NCBI GenBank assembly: GCA_964016885.1 | Contig: OZ024741.1 | Span: 414,979,081 to 415,043,080, forward strand | DNA: 64,000 bases | Origin: Eledone cirrhosa | Lineage: Eukaryota; Mollusca; Cephalopoda; Octopoda; Eledonidae | Direction of reading: 5' to 3' | Shown here: positions 62,571 to 64,000 of the stretch, in pieces | How the letters are laid out: every line of letters starts with the position of its first letter | How positions within the stretch are numbered: the stretch's first letter is position 1 | Notes under the pieces: model-generated | Seen by the model: the letters and a program-made list of their open reading frames with translations, nothing else | The model's database searches: none | Told to the model about the DNA's origin: nothing | Position numbers and translations under genes: made by a program

Positions 62571-64000
62571 AAACCAGCTGTATCTGCCCAGAATTCCCTC
62601 ACCTCTTTTTGTTCAAACCAGCTCTATCTGACCAGCATTCCCTCACCTCTTTCTGTTCAAACCAGCTGTATCTGACCAGAATTCTCTTGCCTCTTTCTGT
62701 TCAAACCAGCTGTATCTGCCCAGAATTCCCTCACTTCTTTCTGTTCAAACCAGCTGTATCTGCCCAGAGTTCCCTCACCTCTTTCTGTTCAAACCAGCTC
62801 TATCAGACCAGCATTCCCTCACCTCTTTCTGTTCAAACCAGCTGTATCTGGCCAGAATTCCCTCACCTCTTTCTGTTTAAACCAGCTGTATCTGGCCAGA
62901 ATTCTCTCACTTGTTTCTGTTCAAACCAGCTGTATCTGGTCAGAATTCTCTCACTTATTTCCGTTTAAACCAGCTGTATCTGGCCAGATTTCTCTCACTT
63001 CTTTTTATTCAAACCAGCTGTATCTGCCCAGAATTCCTTCTCCTCTTTCTGTTCAAACCAGCTGTATCTGACCAGAATTCCCTCTCCTCTTTCTGTTTAA
63101 ACCATCTGTATCTGCCCAGAATTCTGTCACCTCTTTCTGTTCAAACCAGCTGTATCTGCCCAGAATTCCCTCACCTCTTTCTGTTTAAACCTTCTGTATA
63201 TGCCCAGAATGTTCTCACCTCTTTCTGTTCAAACCAGCTGTATCTGACCAGAATTCTCTCACTTCATTCTGTTCAAACCAGCTGTATCTGACCAGAATTC
63301 TCTCACCTCTTTCTGTTCAAACCAGCTGTATCTGCCCAGAATTCCCTCACTTCTTTCTGTTCAAACCAGCTGTATCTGCCCAGAAATCCCTCACCTCTTT
63401 CTGTTCAAACCAGCTGTATCTGCCCAGAATTCTCTCACCTCATTCTGTTCAAACCAGCTGTATCTGCCCAGAATTCCCTCACCTCTTTCTTTTCAAACCA
63501 GCTGTATCTGACCAGAATTCTCTCACTTCTTTCTGTTAAAACCAGCTGTATCTGGCCAGAATTCTCTCACTTCTTTCTGTTCAAACCAGCTGTATCTGAC
63601 CAGAATTCTCTCACCTCTTTCTGTTCAAACCAGCTGTATCTGCCCAGAATTCTCTCACCTCTTTCTATTCAAACCAGCTGTATCTGGCCAGAATTCTCTC
63701 ACTTCTTTCTGTTTAAACCAGCTGTATCTGGCCAGAATTCTCTCACCTCTTTCTGTTCAAACCAGCCGTATCTGCCCAGAATTCCCTCACCTCATTCTGT
63801 TCAAACCATCTGTATCTTACCAGAATTCCCTCTCCTCTTTCTGTTTAAACCATCTGTATCTGCCCAGAATTCTGTCACTTCTTTCTGTTCAAACCAGCTG
63901 TATCTGCCCAGAATTCCCTCACCTCTTTCTGTTTACACCTTCTGTATATGCCCAGAATTTTCTCACCTCTTTCTGTTCAAAGCAGCTGTATCTGCCCAGA
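62571..64000 (+). repeat. 2,024-bp tandem duplication, second copy (cut by window end)
   Basis: The sequence matches 60,547-61,976 to the last base of the window, so about 1,430 of 2,024 bp are visible. The junction follows a tctcaattctttctgttt monomer near 62,555. No difference from the first copy was noticed at the markers compared. The array clearly continues beyond the window. Confidence 0.9.

Larger units (their letters stand above)
1..64000 (+). repeat. 44-bp satellite array filling the whole window
   Basis: Every part of the window is a head-to-tail copy of a 44-bp monomer, always in the same orientation. Taking the first monomer as reference (A 9, C 16, G 5, T 14), it has a pyrimidine-rich start, CAGCTG at monomer positions 18-23 and GAATTC at 34-39. 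It is 48% G+C and 68% pyrimidine on the + strand. Common variant sites are position 2 (c/t), the ctg[c/a/g/t]cc stretch just before agaattc, and ccctca versus tctca endings. Rarer diagnostic variants include aaaccttctgtatatg, caaagcag, caaatcatc, caacccag, gaatgttc, gaaatccc and ctctatcagacc. No unrelated insertion longer than a few bases was seen. This is satellite DNA by structure. I do not recognise the family, and function and chromosomal location cannot be told from sequence alone. Confidence 0.98.

Noticed and set aside
889..63291. Dozens of other + strand open frames of 80-350 codons (for example 220-codon frames at 17944, 24101, 30610, 45475, 56074)
   Set aside because: They are the same super-repeat copied by DNA duplication, and they start at ATG in the tatatgcc monomer or at TTG and end at ctgacc or gtttaaac monomers. 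No sign of selection on protein sequence.
1..64000. CRISPR array (regular short repeats)
   Set aside because: There are no unique spacers between repeats; the monomers abut and the would-be spacers are themselves repeat sequence.
1..64000. TAL-effector, pentatricopeptide or other tandem-repeat protein coding region
   Set aside because: The period is not a multiple of three, stops occur in all frames over short distances, and the 44-residue super-repeat does not match any repeat-protein motif I know.
1..64000. CENP-B box or telomeric repeat
   Set aside because: The CpG-containing CENP-B core is absent from the consensus and no TTAGGG-type tracts occur, so centromere or telomere identity cannot be claimed from motifs.
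1..64000. Heat-shock elements from GAA and TTC motifs
   Set aside because: GAATTC has the inverted units directly joined, without the two-base gap of nGAAnnTTCn, so the match is superficial.
1..64000. NF-kappaB or Ikaros sites in the minus-strand tgagggaattctg segment
   Set aside because: Only a partial match (the second half-site ends ctg rather than ycc). A short, degenerate match in a fixed monomer is weak evidence.

Overview
All 64 kb are one uninterrupted tandem (satellite) array with a basic monomer of 44 bp. I found no unique-sequence island, protein-coding gene, RNA gene, transposon or CRISPR array. About 1,450 monomers run head to tail in one orientation. The first monomer (positions 1-44) shows the landmarks: a pyrimidine-rich start, CAGCTG at monomer positions 18-23, GAATTC at 34-39, and a ctca end. 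Monomers differ by diagnostic substitutions and occasionally by one base of length (45 bp or 43 bp). The order of variant monomers repeats over kilobases, so the array has several nested levels of higher-order repeat.

Organism: a eukaryote, because a long homogeneous satellite with layered segmental duplication is typical of heterochromatic, pericentromeric or subtelomeric DNA. The consensus monomer has no CpG and CpGs occur only as minority variants. This fits a genome with CpG methylation such as a vertebrate, but it does not identify the species. I do not recognise this satellite family.

Layout. (1) 1 to about 12.4 kb, domain I: a large unit repeated at offsets of 4,008 bp and then 3,656 bp (copies at 1, 4009 and 7665, the third breaking up), marked by 45-bp monomers. 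(2) About 12.4-17.2 kb: a transition where the 43-bp monomer first appears. (3) About 17.25-27.9 kb: a block (L1) that recurs as L2 from about 29.9 kb, with offset 12,666 bp and later 19,703 bp. (4) 27.94-42.01 kb: a 7,037-bp tandem duplication (T1, T2) inserted across the L1/L2 arrangement. (5) 40.3-61.54 kb: a tandem duplication of about 10.6 kb (M1, M2). (6) 60.55 kb to the window end: a 2,024-bp tandem duplication whose second copy is cut by the window edge. Smaller duplications (1,671, 880, 572, 176 and 132 bp) are nested inside.

Open reading frames occur only on the + strand and consist of the monomer read through all three frames, since 44 is not a multiple of 3. They are best explained as by-products of repeat composition. 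What merits attention is the duplication history, the separation of 43-bp and 45-bp length variants into different domains, and sequence properties of the monomer: strand asymmetry, splice-site-like signals and restriction palindromes. No gene system is visible here.
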